Below, piece after piece: positions 41,758 to 49,592 of a stretch of DNA of 64,000 nucleotides. The stretch spans positions 53,275 through 117,274 of the forward strand of contig NZ_SMSJ01000013.1 of assembly GCF_004355005.1 (NCBI RefSeq), written 5' to 3'. Below the pieces are notes generated by a model, which saw nothing but the letters and a program-made list of their open reading frames with translations, made no database searches and was not told the origin of the DNA. Origin of the DNA: Dankookia rubra. Its GTDB lineage: Bacteria > Pseudomonadota > Alphaproteobacteria > Acetobacterales > Acetobacteraceae. Position numbers and translations under genes: made by a program. Positions within the stretch are counted from its first letter, which is position 1, and each line of letters starts with the position of its first letter.

Positions 41758-42210
41758 TCAGGCCGGGCGGGGTTCCGCCCGGGCGGCGCGGACGGCCGCG
41801 CCGACCAGCATCAGCGCCGCGACCCCGAGGGCGACGATGCCCCAGCCCGGATCGATCCAGGGGCTGCGGTTGCCGCTGAGCGCGACGATCGCCTCGCGCA
41901 GGCTGCTCCAGTGGTAGACGCCGGCGACCAGGGCGGCGAGGGCGGGCAGGAAGGTCATGGCCACGGCCGCGGCGATGATCGGCACCCGCAGCGGCTGCAG
42001 CCGCGGCAGGAAGGCGGCGGCCAGCGCGGCGCCGAGCACCGCGAATTTCAGCAGGGTCACCAGCGGCACCGCCTGCCAGGCGGAAAGGCCGAGCAGCGCC
42101 TGGTCGGGGCCGCGGAAATGCAGCACCGGCAGGAACAGCGCGGTGGCCGCGGCAAGGGTCACCCCGCCGAGCAGCAACGCCAAGCCAGTCGTGTCGTGCG
42201 ATCGGTTCAT
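41758..42210 (-). CDS. Four-helix membrane protein of unknown function
   Basis: A 150-residue protein with about four hydrophobic segments (roughly 10-30, 47-70, 76-96 and 125-143) and a short soluble loop containing YHWSSLREAI. The layout recalls small proteins related to DUF2214/CopD-like membrane domains, but I do not recognise a family with confidence. GGAGG five bases before the ATG gives a firm start. It is convergent with the SDR gene, 15 bp apart. Confidence 0.65.
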   Translation of the reverse strand: MNRSHDTTGLALLLGGVTLAAATALFLPVLHFRGPDQALLGLSAWQAVPLVTLLKFAVLGAALAAAFLPRLQPLRVPIIAAAVAMTFLPALAALVAGVYHWSSLREAIVALSGNRSPWIDPGWGIVALGVAALMLVGAAVRAARAEPRPA

Positions 42211-42577
42211 GGAAGCCTCCCGTTGCTTCCGGGTCTTCGGCGCCCGGAATGGATCGCTTGTAATGAAGTGGTCATGCGAGATCAAGCGCTTCGTTGCGCC
42301 TGCTACGCTTGCGGTTTTATGATATAATTCCTATTATAGCGGGGCTTTCAGGAGGCAGGCGCATGGATTCGGTGCCCACCTTTCCTCACCCCCCGCCCGC
42401 GCCATGCCGGCGCGGCCATGGTCGCCCCGCTTCCCGGCGGTGCGGGAACCGCCGGATGGCTTGCCGCCCGCCATGGCCTGCTCGGCGCATTTCGTCGGCG
42501 GTTCGTCCCCTGGCCCTTTGTCCGAATCCGGCGTTGCCGAAGCATCACGCCGCCGCTGCCCCGAGGCGCCCCGCCGC
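42211..42577. other. Divergent intergenic region with an AT-rich dyad
   Basis: 367 bp between the membrane protein and the WD40-cytochrome gene. It contains the dyad TATAAT-TCCT-ATTATA at 42323-42338, which could supply -10 elements for both directions. A good ribosome site AGGAGG (42350-42355) is followed by an ATG at 42363 that opens a short Pro/Arg-rich frame of 75 codons. That frame overlaps the leader of the next gene and looks non-coding by composition, unless it is a leader peptide. Confidence 0.45.
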
Positions 42578-43831
42578 ATGCCCCTGCTGATCCTGCTTCT
42601 CCTCCTCCTCCTCATCGCGCCCGCCGCGCGGACGCAGGAGTTGGCCGGGCATGGCGGGCCGGTCCGCGCCCTGGCGGTGCTGGAGGGCGGCGGCCTCGCC
42701 TCGGCCGGCTTCGACCAGGCGGTGATCCTCTGGGATCCGGGCGCGGGCACGGCGCGCCGCGTGCTGCGCTGGCACGCCGGCGCGCTCTCGGCGCTCGCGG
42801 CGCTGCCCGGCGGTGGGCTGGCCAGCGCGGGGGAGGAGGGGCGGATCGCCCTCTGGCCCGACGGCGGCGCCGAGACCCCGGCCCGGGTGCTGGAAGGCCA
42901 TGCAGGGCCGGTCACCGCGCTCGCGGTGGCGCCGGACGGGGTGCTGGCCTCGGCCGGCTGGGACGGCACGGTGCGGATCTGGCGGCGGGATGGCACCGCA
43001 CGGGTGCTGGAGGGCCATGCCGGCCCGGTCGGCGCGCTGGCCTGGATGCCGGCGGGCCTGGCCAGTGCCGGGGCGGATGGCACGGTCCGGATGTGGGATA
43101 CGTCCGGCGGCCGGGTACTGGCGGAGCCCGGCCTGCCGCAGAACGCGCTGGCCGCCCTGCCGGGCGGGGCGCTGGCGGCGGGCGGGGCGGACGGCTTTGT
43201 CCGAATCCTGCGCATCGACGGGTCTTCGCGCGAATTCGCCGCCAGCCCGCGGCCGGTCGTCGCCCTGGCCGCGGCGCCGGACGGCGGGCGCCTCGCCGTC
43301 GCCTCGATGGGCGGCAGCGCGGCGATCTGGTCGGTGGCGGATGGCCGGCTGCTGCATACGCTGGACGGGCCTGGCCTGCCGCTCTGGACCGTCGCCTTCT
43401 CGGTCGATGGCCGCAGCCTCTGGACCGGCGGGCAGGACCGCCGGGTGCGCCGCTGGGACGCGGCGACCGGCGCGCCGCTCGGGCCGCTGGCCGGGGAGGC
43501 GGAGCCGGCGCTGCCGGCCGGGGCCGATGCGGAAGGCGCCCGGGTCTTCCGCGCCTGCAGCGCCTGCCACGCGCTCGGCGCCGGAACCGGGCCGATGGCC
43601 GGGCCGAGCCTGCACGGGATCTTCGGCCGGCGGATGGGGGCACTGCCCGGCTATGCCTATTCGCCGCGCCTCGCCCGCGGCGACATCACCTGGACGCCGG
43701 AGACGCTGGCCGACCTCTTCACCCGCGGCCCGGACGTGGTGACGCCGGGGACGCGGATGCCGGTGCAGACGGTGGGGGAGGCGGGCGATCTGGCGGCGCT
43801 GATCCGCTTCCTCGAGGTGGCGACGCGGTGA
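42578..43831 (+). CDS. Exported WD40 beta-propeller fused to cytochrome c
   Basis: A 417-residue protein with a signal peptide (MPLLILLLLLLLIAPAA). It has about seven WD40-type blades (residues 22-300; repeats with ILWDPG, VRIWRRDG, VRMWDTSG, AAIWSVADG, VRRWDAATG) and a C-terminal class I cytochrome c domain. The haem-binding CSACH is at 327-331 and a likely axial Met is in PGTRMPVQ. The fusion suggests a periplasmic electron carrier docked to a propeller partner; the partner is unknown. Start chosen for the signal peptide; GAGG is about 11 bases upstream. A repeat element follows the gene. Confidence 0.88.
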   Translation: MPLLILLLLLLLIAPAARTQELAGHGGPVRALAVLEGGGLASAGFDQAVILWDPGAGTARRVLRWHAGALSALAALPGGGLASAGEEGRIALWPDGGAETPARVLEGHAGPVTALAVAPDGVLASAGWDGTVRIWRRDGTARVLEGHAGPVGALAWMPAGLASAGADGTVRMWDTSGGRVLAEPGLPQNALAALPGGALAAGGADGFVRILRIDGSSREFAASPRPVVALAAAPDGGRLAVASMGGSAAIWSVADGRLLHTLDGPGLPLWTVAFSVDGRSLWTGGQDRRVRRWDAATGAPLGPLAGEAEPALPAGADAEGARVFRACSACHALGAGTGPMAGPSLHGIFGRRMGALPGYAYSPRLARGDITWTPETLADLFTRGPDVVTPGTRMPVQTVGEAGDLAALIRFLEVATR

Positions 43832-43848
43832 GGGAGGCGAAGGCAAGT

Positions 43849-43978
43849 CTGGGGGAGAAAGTATTCTCCCCCAGGCCCCCTCATCTATTTTTCCGAGTCT
43901 GGCATCTGCCGCGCGGCGAGTGCCGACTCCCAAAAGGGAAGGGTGGGGCTTGGGGAGGAAATGCCTTTCCCTCCCCAA
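43849..43978. repeat. Dispersed triple-hairpin intergenic repeat, copy 3
   Basis: Lies between the convergent WD40-cytochrome and methyltransferase genes. Hairpin 1 is a perfect 11-bp stem CTGGGGGAGAA/TTCTCCCCCAG with loop AGTA. The central part reads CCCCCTCATCTATTTTTCC with GAGTCTGGC, a GCCGCGCGGC core and GACTCCCAAAAGGG. Hairpin 3 has arms TTGGGGAGG/CCTCCCCAA (43950-43958, 43970-43978). Order and much of the sequence match copy 1. Confidence 0.82.
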
Positions 43979-43984
43979 CCCTGC

Positions 43985-44629
43985 TCAGGCCAGCAGCCGG
44001 CAGATGGTGACCAGGCGGTGGTCCCTGTCCTCGAGCTCCCGCGTCACCGGCACCTCGAAGCGGGCGAGCTCGGCCATGCCGTCCCGCGGGACATAGGCGC
44101 GGCCGGGATCGGCCAGCCAGACCTCGGCGCCGGCGGCCGCCATGGCCCGCAGCCAGGGCAGGATGTGGCGGGTCATCGGCGCCTCGTAGCAGACGTCGCC
44201 GGCGAGGATGAGGTCCCAGCGGCAGGCGGCGCCCACCACGTCGCCCTCCGGCGTGGCGACGGAGACCTCGTTCAGCGCGGCGTTCAGCCGGGTCGCGGCG
44301 AGCGCCAGCGGGTCGATCTCGGCCGCCTCGACGCTGGCCGCCCCGGCGCGGGCGGCGGCGATGGCGGCGAGGCCGCAGCCGGCGGCGAAGTCCAGCACCC
44401 CGCGGCCCGCGACATGCGCGGGATGGTCGAGGATCAGCCGCGCCATGGCCTGGCTGCCCGGCCAGGCGAAGGCCCAGAAGGGCGGCTCGATCCCCTGCGC
44501 GCCCAGCCAGGCCTCGGTCGCCTGCCAGATCGGGGTGATCTCGGTGGCGAGATGCAGCGGGATCTCCGGCACCATGGGCGGCCGGGCGATCGCGGTCTGG
44601 GCGCGGATGAAGGCTTCGGGGCCGGTCAC
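43985..44629 (-). CDS. Class I SAM-dependent methyltransferase (ETFB-lysine/NNMT-like)
   Basis: A 214-residue Rossmann methyltransferase. Motif I is VLDFAAGCGLAAIAAARAG with acidic EAAEIDP at the end of strand 2 and DLILAGDVCYE as motif IV. The FWAFAWPGSQAMARLILDHP segment before motif I resembles protein-lysine methyltransferases of the METTL20/PrmA-like group, suggesting a protein substrate. It starts with GTG that overlaps the ubiA stop (GTGA). Confidence 0.82.
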   Translation of the reverse strand: MTGPEAFIRAQTAIARPPMVPEIPLHLATEITPIWQATEAWLGAQGIEPPFWAFAWPGSQAMARLILDHPAHVAGRGVLDFAAGCGLAAIAAARAGAASVEAAEIDPLALAATRLNAALNEVSVATPEGDVVGAACRWDLILAGDVCYEAPMTRHILPWLRAMAAAGAEVWLADPGRAYVPRDGMAELARFEVPVTRELEDRDHRLVTICRLLA

Positions 44630-45525
44630 ATGCGCCCGAGCAGGAAGGCCAGGGCGATGGCCAGCCCGACCTCCCGGTTCGCCTTGAAGAGCACCAGGCA
44701 GTGACCGGGGTCGTGGATGTCGAGCGTCGCGACCTGCCGCGCCAGCAGCGCCGCCGGCAGCAGCAGGCCGGGCAGAAAAGCCCAGTGCAGCCCCGCCGCC
44801 CAGCCGGCCGCGGCCAGCAGGGCGAGCGTCGCGCCGTAGCAGGCCGCGAGAAAGGGCCGGGTGTCCTCGCCGAAGCGCAGCGCGGTGCTGCCGATGCCGA
44901 CCGCGGCGTCGTCCTCCCGGTCCTGGTGGGCGTAGATCGTGTCGTAGCCGAGGATCCAGCAGAAGCCCGCGGCCCAGAGCAGCAGCGCCGCCGCGTCGAT
45001 CCGCCCGGTCGCCGCCGCGATCCCCTCCGGCGCCGCCCAGGAGAAGACCAGGCCGAGCATCGCCTGCGGCCAGTTGGTGACGCGCTTGGCCAGCGGATAG
45101 AGCAGGATCGGCACCAGGGCGCAGAGGCCGAACAGGATGGCCGTGAGGTTGAGCTGGACGAGGACGAGCAGCCCGACCGTGCAGAGCCCGGCCAGGAAGC
45201 ACAGCGCCTGGAAGGGCGTGACCGTCCCCGCCGCCAGCGGCCGGCCGCGGGTGCGCTCCACCTGCCGGTCGATGTCGCGGTCCCAGAGGTCGTTCACCAC
45301 GCAGCCCGCGCCGCGCATGGCGACCGCGCCGATGCCGAAGAGCAGCGTCAGCCGCAGCCCCTCGGCCCAGTCCGGCGCCGCCATGGCGAAGGCCCAGAGG
45401 CCGGGGAGGAAGAGCAGCCAGGAGCCGATCGGCCGGTCGAGCCGCGCCAGCAGCGCATAGGGGCGCCAGCCCGCGGGGAGGCGGGCGACGAGGCCCTGGG
45501 TGCGAATGTCGGTATAGCCTTGCAC
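44626..45525 (-). CDS. ubiA: 4-hydroxybenzoate polyprenyltransferase
   Basis: UbiA attaches the polyprenyl tail to 4-hydroxybenzoate in ubiquinone synthesis. The 299-residue membrane protein has the two Asp-rich motifs, NDLWDRDID and DTIYAHQDREDD, and about eight or nine helices, including RLDRPIGSWLLFLPGLW in helix 1. Length is typical. It is divergent from rsmE with only 28 bp between start codons, so the promoters overlap. Confidence 0.95.
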   Translation of the reverse strand: MQGYTDIRTQGLVARLPAGWRPYALLARLDRPIGSWLLFLPGLWAFAMAAPDWAEGLRLTLLFGIGAVAMRGAGCVVNDLWDRDIDRQVERTRGRPLAAGTVTPFQALCFLAGLCTVGLLVLVQLNLTAILFGLCALVPILLYPLAKRVTNWPQAMLGLVFSWAAPEGIAAATGRIDAAALLLWAAGFCWILGYDTIYAHQDREDDAAVGIGSTALRFGEDTRPFLAACYGATLALLAAAGWAAGLHWAFLPGLLLPAALLARQVATLDIHDPGHCLVLFKANREVGLAIALAFLLGRM

Positions 45526-45553
45526 GCCTGCTCCGTGTCAGCGAAAGGGCCGC

Positions 45554-46282
45554 ATGTCCACCCCGCGCCTCTACCTGGACCAGCCCCTGGCGGAGGGGGC
45601 GGAGGTCCCCGCCACCGCCGGCCAGGCGCATTATCTCGGCGGGGTGATGCGCCGCGGCCCGGGCGACGCGGTGCTGCTGTTCAACGGCCGGGACGGCGAA
45701 TGGGCGGCAAGCATCGCCGCCCTGCGCAAGGACCGCTGCAGCTTCCGGCCGGAGCGGCAGGTGCGGCCGCAGGAGCCGTTGCCCGGCTGCCGCCTGCTGG
45801 TCGCCGCGGTGAAGCGCGACGCCATGGACTGGATGGCGGAGAAGGCGACAGAGCTCGGCATCGGGCTGATCCAGCCGGTGCTGACCCGGCGCAGCATCAC
45901 GGACAAGGTCAACACCGCGCGGCTGTCGAACATCGCCCAGGAAGCCGCCGAGCAATGCGGCCGGCTGACCGTGCCCCGGGTGGCGCCGGCCGCCCCCTTG
46001 CACGCGGTGCTGGATGCATGGGATGCCACGCCCCTGCTGGTCGGCGACGAGCGGCGGGAATCGCCGCCGCTCACCGCGGCGGTCCGGGCCATGCCCGCCG
46101 GTCCCTGGGCCTGGCTGGTCGGGCCGGAAGGCGGGTTCGAGCGGGCGGAGCTTGACGATCTCCGCCGCCGTGCCTTTGTTTCGACGGTTTCCCTCGGGCC
46201 CCGCATCCTGCGGGCGGAAACCGCGGCGGTGGCAGGGCTGGCGGTGCTGCAGGCACTGGCCGGCGACTGGAACAGGGTTTGA
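45554..46282 (+). CDS. rsmE: 16S rRNA (uracil1498-N3)-methyltransferase
   Basis: RsmE methylates U1498 of 16S rRNA using SAM. The 242-residue SPOUT/alpha-beta-knot protein has the N-terminal PUA-like domain (RLYLDQPLAEG, HYLGGVMR), EKATELGIGLIQPVLTRRS and the C-terminal knot LVGPEGGFERAELDD with SLGPRILRAETAAVAGL. Start codon at 45554 follows GAAAGGGCCGC. gshA follows 48 bp downstream on the same strand. Confidence 0.95.
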   Translation: MSTPRLYLDQPLAEGAEVPATAGQAHYLGGVMRRGPGDAVLLFNGRDGEWAASIAALRKDRCSFRPERQVRPQEPLPGCRLLVAAVKRDAMDWMAEKATELGIGLIQPVLTRRSITDKVNTARLSNIAQEAAEQCGRLTVPRVAPAAPLHAVLDAWDATPLLVGDERRESPPLTAAVRAMPAGPWAWLVGPEGGFERAELDDLRRRAFVSTVSLGPRILRAETAAVAGLAVLQALAGDWNRV

Positions 46283-46330
46283 TCGTGCGCCGGGCGTCCT
46301 GCCCAGGCCCCGACGATATGGAAGGGCAGG

Positions 46331-47677
46331 ATGTCTAATCCCGGCGAGGCGGACCTGACGCCGATCACTTCCACGCGGCAATTGGCCGAGTGGTTCGCCG
46401 CCGGCAGCAAGCCGCGCGGGGAATGGGGGGTCGGCACCGAGCACGAGAAATTCGGCTTCCACCGGGGCGACCTGGCAACCCCGGAGTACGAGGGGCCGGG
46501 CGGCATCCGCGCCATCCTGGAAGGGCTGCAGGCCAAGGGATGGGAGCCCATCCTCGATGCCGGCAACCCGATCGGGCTGAAGCGCGGCAGCGCCTCGATC
46601 AGCCTGGAGCCGGCGGGGCAGCTTGAGCTCTCGGGCGGCGTGGTGCCCGACCTGCACGCCACCTGGCTGGAGCTGCAGCAGCACCTGCGCGAGGTGCACG
46701 AGGTCACCGGGCCGATGCAGGTCGGCTTCGCGCCGCTCGGCTTCCACCCGACGCATAGCCGCGCCGAGATGCCGTGGATGCCGAAAGGCCGCTACGCCAT
46801 CATGCGGCGCTACATGCCGACGGTGGGCTCGCTCGGGCTCGACATGATGCAGCGGACCTGCACGGTGCAGGCCAATCTCGACTACGGCGACGAGGCCGAC
46901 ATGGTCGAGAAGCTGCGGATCAGCCTGGCCCTGCAGCCGGTGGCGACGGCGCTCTTCGCCAACTCGCCCTTCACCGAGGGCAAGCCGAACGGCTTCCGCA
47001 GCATGCGCGGCCAGGTCTGGACCGATACCGACGGTGACCGCACCGGCATTCCCGGCGTGGTCTTCGAGCCGGGCTTCGGCTTCGAGCGCTTCGCCGAATG
47101 GCTGCTCGACGTGCCGATGTACTTCGTCATGCGCGACGGCCGCTGGCTGGACGCGGCGGGGCGGAATTTCCGCCACTTCCTCGACGGCAAGCTGGATGTC
47201 CTGCCGGGCGAGCGCGCCACCATGGGCGACTTCGCCGACCATGTGACGACCGCCTTCACCGATGTGCGGCTGAAGCGCTTCCTCGAGATGCGCGGGTCGG
47301 ATGCCGGCAGCGCGGCGATGATCGTGGCGAAGCCCGCGCTCTGGGTCGGGCTGCTGTACGACGATGCGGCGCAGAAGGCGGCCGCCGCGCTGGTGCGGGA
47401 CTGGAGCGTGGACGAGATCCGCGCGCTCCGGCTGGCCGCGCCGCGGGAGGCGCTGGGTGCCACGATCCGCGGCCGGCCGGTGCGCGAGGTCGCGCGCGAC
47501 GTGCTGGCCATCGCGCGGGACGGGCTGCGGGCGCGGGACCTGGGCGAGGATGTCTACCTCGCGCCGCTCGACGAGATCGTCGCCAGCGGGCTGACCCAGG
47601 CGGACCGGCTGCTGGCGCTGTACCACGGCGCCTGGGGCGGCGATGCCGGGCGGGCGCTGCTGCACGCGGAGGTGTGA
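46331..47677 (+). CDS. gshA: Glutamate-cysteine ligase
   Basis: Catalyses the first step of glutathione synthesis. The 448-residue product belongs to the plant/alphaproteobacterial type of the family (GCS2-like), with GVGTEHEKFGF (34-44), SISLEPAGQLELSG, and the central MQRTCTVQANLDYGDEADM. Length and motifs match that type. AAGGGCAGG lies before the ATG. gshB is not in the window. Confidence 0.93.
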   Translation: MSNPGEADLTPITSTRQLAEWFAAGSKPRGEWGVGTEHEKFGFHRGDLATPEYEGPGGIRAILEGLQAKGWEPILDAGNPIGLKRGSASISLEPAGQLELSGGVVPDLHATWLELQQHLREVHEVTGPMQVGFAPLGFHPTHSRAEMPWMPKGRYAIMRRYMPTVGSLGLDMMQRTCTVQANLDYGDEADMVEKLRISLALQPVATALFANSPFTEGKPNGFRSMRGQVWTDTDGDRTGIPGVVFEPGFGFERFAEWLLDVPMYFVMRDGRWLDAAGRNFRHFLDGKLDVLPGERATMGDFADHVTTAFTDVRLKRFLEMRGSDAGSAAMIVAKPALWVGLLYDDAAQKAAAALVRDWSVDEIRALRLAAPREALGATIRGRPVREVARDVLAIARDGLRARDLGEDVYLAPLDEIVASGLTQADRLLALYHGAWGGDAGRALLHAEV

Positions 47678-47683
47678 GGCCGA

Positions 47684-48130
47684 TCAGGCCAGGGGCTTCG
47701 CCATGAACACCCGGGCGAAGCCCTTCTCCTGCCGCCGCTCGGTCTCGGCATAGCCGCGCTTCGCATAGAGCGCGATGTTCCGCTCCATCAGCACGTTGGT
47801 ATAGAGCCGGATCTCCGGCAGCCCGCGCCGCCGCGCCTCGGCCTCGGCGAAGTCGAGCAGGACGCGGCCGTCGCCCTTGCCCTGCCGCGCCGGGTCGACG
47901 GCGATGTTGTCGAGCATGAGGTGGCCGGGATGCGTCTCGATCACCAGCACGCCGCACAGCGCGCCGGCCTCCTCCAGCACCCAGGCCTCGCCGGCGGCGA
48001 TGCGGGCGGCGTAGTCGTCCTGCATCGGGAAGGGCCGGCGGCCGACGACCGGCACCCAGGGGGCATAGGCGGCCTCGACGATCGCCGCGAGGCGCGGCGC
48101 CTCCTCGGGCCGCGCCGGGCGGATCGTCAC
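47684..48130 (-). CDS. GNAT family N-acetyltransferase
   Basis: A 148-residue GNAT protein starting TIRPARPEEAPRL. Motif A LDNIAVDPARQGKGDGRVLLDFAE contains the Q/R-x-x-G-x-G/A acetyl-CoA loop (here RQGKGDG), and the C-terminal part has LYTNVLMERNIALYAKRGY, usual in RimI-like enzymes. The substrate is unknown. Its GTG start overlaps the tldD stop (GTGA), so they are translationally coupled. Confidence 0.88.
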   Translation of the reverse strand: MTIRPARPEEAPRLAAIVEAAYAPWVPVVGRRPFPMQDDYAARIAAGEAWVLEEAGALCGVLVIETHPGHLMLDNIAVDPARQGKGDGRVLLDFAEAEARRRGLPEIRLYTNVLMERNIALYAKRGYAETERRQEKGFARVFMAKPLA

Positions 48131-49563
48131 ACCGCCGTCCCGCCCACGGTCAGCCCGGCCAGCTTCAGCGTCGGCTGGCCGACGCCGACGGGGACGCCCT
48201 GGCCCTGCTTGCCGCAGGTGCCGATCCCGGGGTCGAGCGCCATGTCGTTGCCGACCATCGCCACCTTGGTCAGGCTGTCCGGCCCGTTGCCGATCAGCGT
48301 CGCGCCCTTCACCGGCGCGCCGAGCCTGCCGTCCTCGATCAGGTAGGCCTCGCTGGCCGAGAACACGAACTTGCCCGAGGTGATGTCGACCTGCCCGCCG
48401 CCGAAATTCACCGCGTAGAGGCCGCGCTTCACGCTGCGGATGATCTCCTCCGGCGCCTGTGCGCCGCCCAGCATCACCGTGTTGGTCATGCGCGGCATCG
48501 GGCTGTGGGCATAGCTCTGCCGCCGGCCGTTGCCGGTCGGCGCGACGCCCATCAGCCGGGCGTTCTGGCGGTCCTGCAGGAAGCCGACCAGGACGCCGTC
48601 CTCGATCAGCACGGTGCGGTTGGTGGGGGTCCCCTCGTCGTCCACGGTCAGGCTGCCGCGGCGGTCGGGGAGGGTGCCGTCGTCGATCACCGTGACGCCG
48701 GGCGCCGCGATCCGCTGGCCGAGCAGGCCGGCGAAGGCGGAGGTCTTCTTGCGGTTGAAGTCGCCCTCCAGCCCATGGCCGATCGCCTCGTGCAGCAGGA
48801 TCCCCGGCCAGCCCGGGCCGAGCACCACCTCCATCTCCCCGGCCGGGGCGGGGACGCTGTCCAGGTTCACCAGGGCCTGGCGCAGCGCCTCGTCCACCGC
48901 CGCCTTCCACGAATCTTCCGTGACGATCCGGGCATAGTCGAAGCGGCCGCCCATGCCGTGGCTGCCGGTCTCCCGCCGCCCGTCCTGCTCCACCACCACG
49001 GCGACGTTCAGCCGCACCAGCGGGCGGATATCGGCCACGCGGGTGCCGTCGGGGCGGAGGATCTGCACCGCCTGCCACTCGCCGTACATGGACGCCATGA
49101 CCTGCTTCACCCGCGGATCGCGCGCGCGCGCATAGGCATCGATCTCGCCGAGCAGCGTGGTCTTGGCGCCGAAGTCGAGCCGCGCCAGCGGGTTGGCGTC
49201 CTCGTACAGCCGGGCATTGGTTGCGCGCGGCGCGACGTCGAGCGTGCCGGACCGGCCCTGCCGCACCGCGCCCACCGTATCGGCGGCACGCGCGAGCGCG
49301 GCCTCCGACAGCTCGCCCGAATGGGCATAGCCCGCGGCCTCCCCGGCCACGGCGCGCAGGCCGAAGCCCTTGGTCGCGTCGAAGGTGGCGGAACGGATGC
49401 GGCCATCGTCGAGCGAGATCATCTCGCTCTCGCGATATTCGAGGAAGAGCTCGCCGTCCTCGGCGCCGTCGAGCGCCTGTTTCAGGATCCGCTCAGACCC
49501 GGCACGGTCGAGCTCGGCGAAGAAGAGGCGGTCGGTGACGGACAGCGGCGTGTCGAGCGGCAT
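48127..49563 (-). CDS. tldD: Metalloprotease TldD
   Basis: The 478-residue product is TldD, which with TldE forms a zinc protease that matures peptides such as microcin B17 and degrades unfolded peptides. The HExxxH zinc motif is in LLHEAIGHGLEGD, followed by DFNRKKTSAF. A conserved C-terminal cysteine is in GTCGKQGQGVPVG. The start at 49563 precedes PLDTPLSVTDRLFF; a possible upstream ATG lacks conservation. TldE is not in the window. Confidence 0.95.
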   Translation of the reverse strand: MPLDTPLSVTDRLFFAELDRAGSERILKQALDGAEDGELFLEYRESEMISLDDGRIRSATFDATKGFGLRAVAGEAAGYAHSGELSEAALARAADTVGAVRQGRSGTLDVAPRATNARLYEDANPLARLDFGAKTTLLGEIDAYARARDPRVKQVMASMYGEWQAVQILRPDGTRVADIRPLVRLNVAVVVEQDGRRETGSHGMGGRFDYARIVTEDSWKAAVDEALRQALVNLDSVPAPAGEMEVVLGPGWPGILLHEAIGHGLEGDFNRKKTSAFAGLLGQRIAAPGVTVIDDGTLPDRRGSLTVDDEGTPTNRTVLIEDGVLVGFLQDRQNARLMGVAPTGNGRRQSYAHSPMPRMTNTVMLGGAQAPEEIIRSVKRGLYAVNFGGGQVDITSGKFVFSASEAYLIEDGRLGAPVKGATLIGNGPDSLTKVAMVGNDMALDPGIGTCGKQGQGVPVGVGQPTLKLAGLTVGGTAV

Positions 49564-49592
49564 GGGAGAACCCTTCCGTGGATGCGGGCGGC

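Noticed and set aside
42363-42590. 75-codon frame with a good AGGAGG site before the WD40-cytochrome gene
   Set aside because: Product is Pro/Arg/Cys-rich without conservation signs; overlaps the next start. Could be a leader peptide but not supportable.
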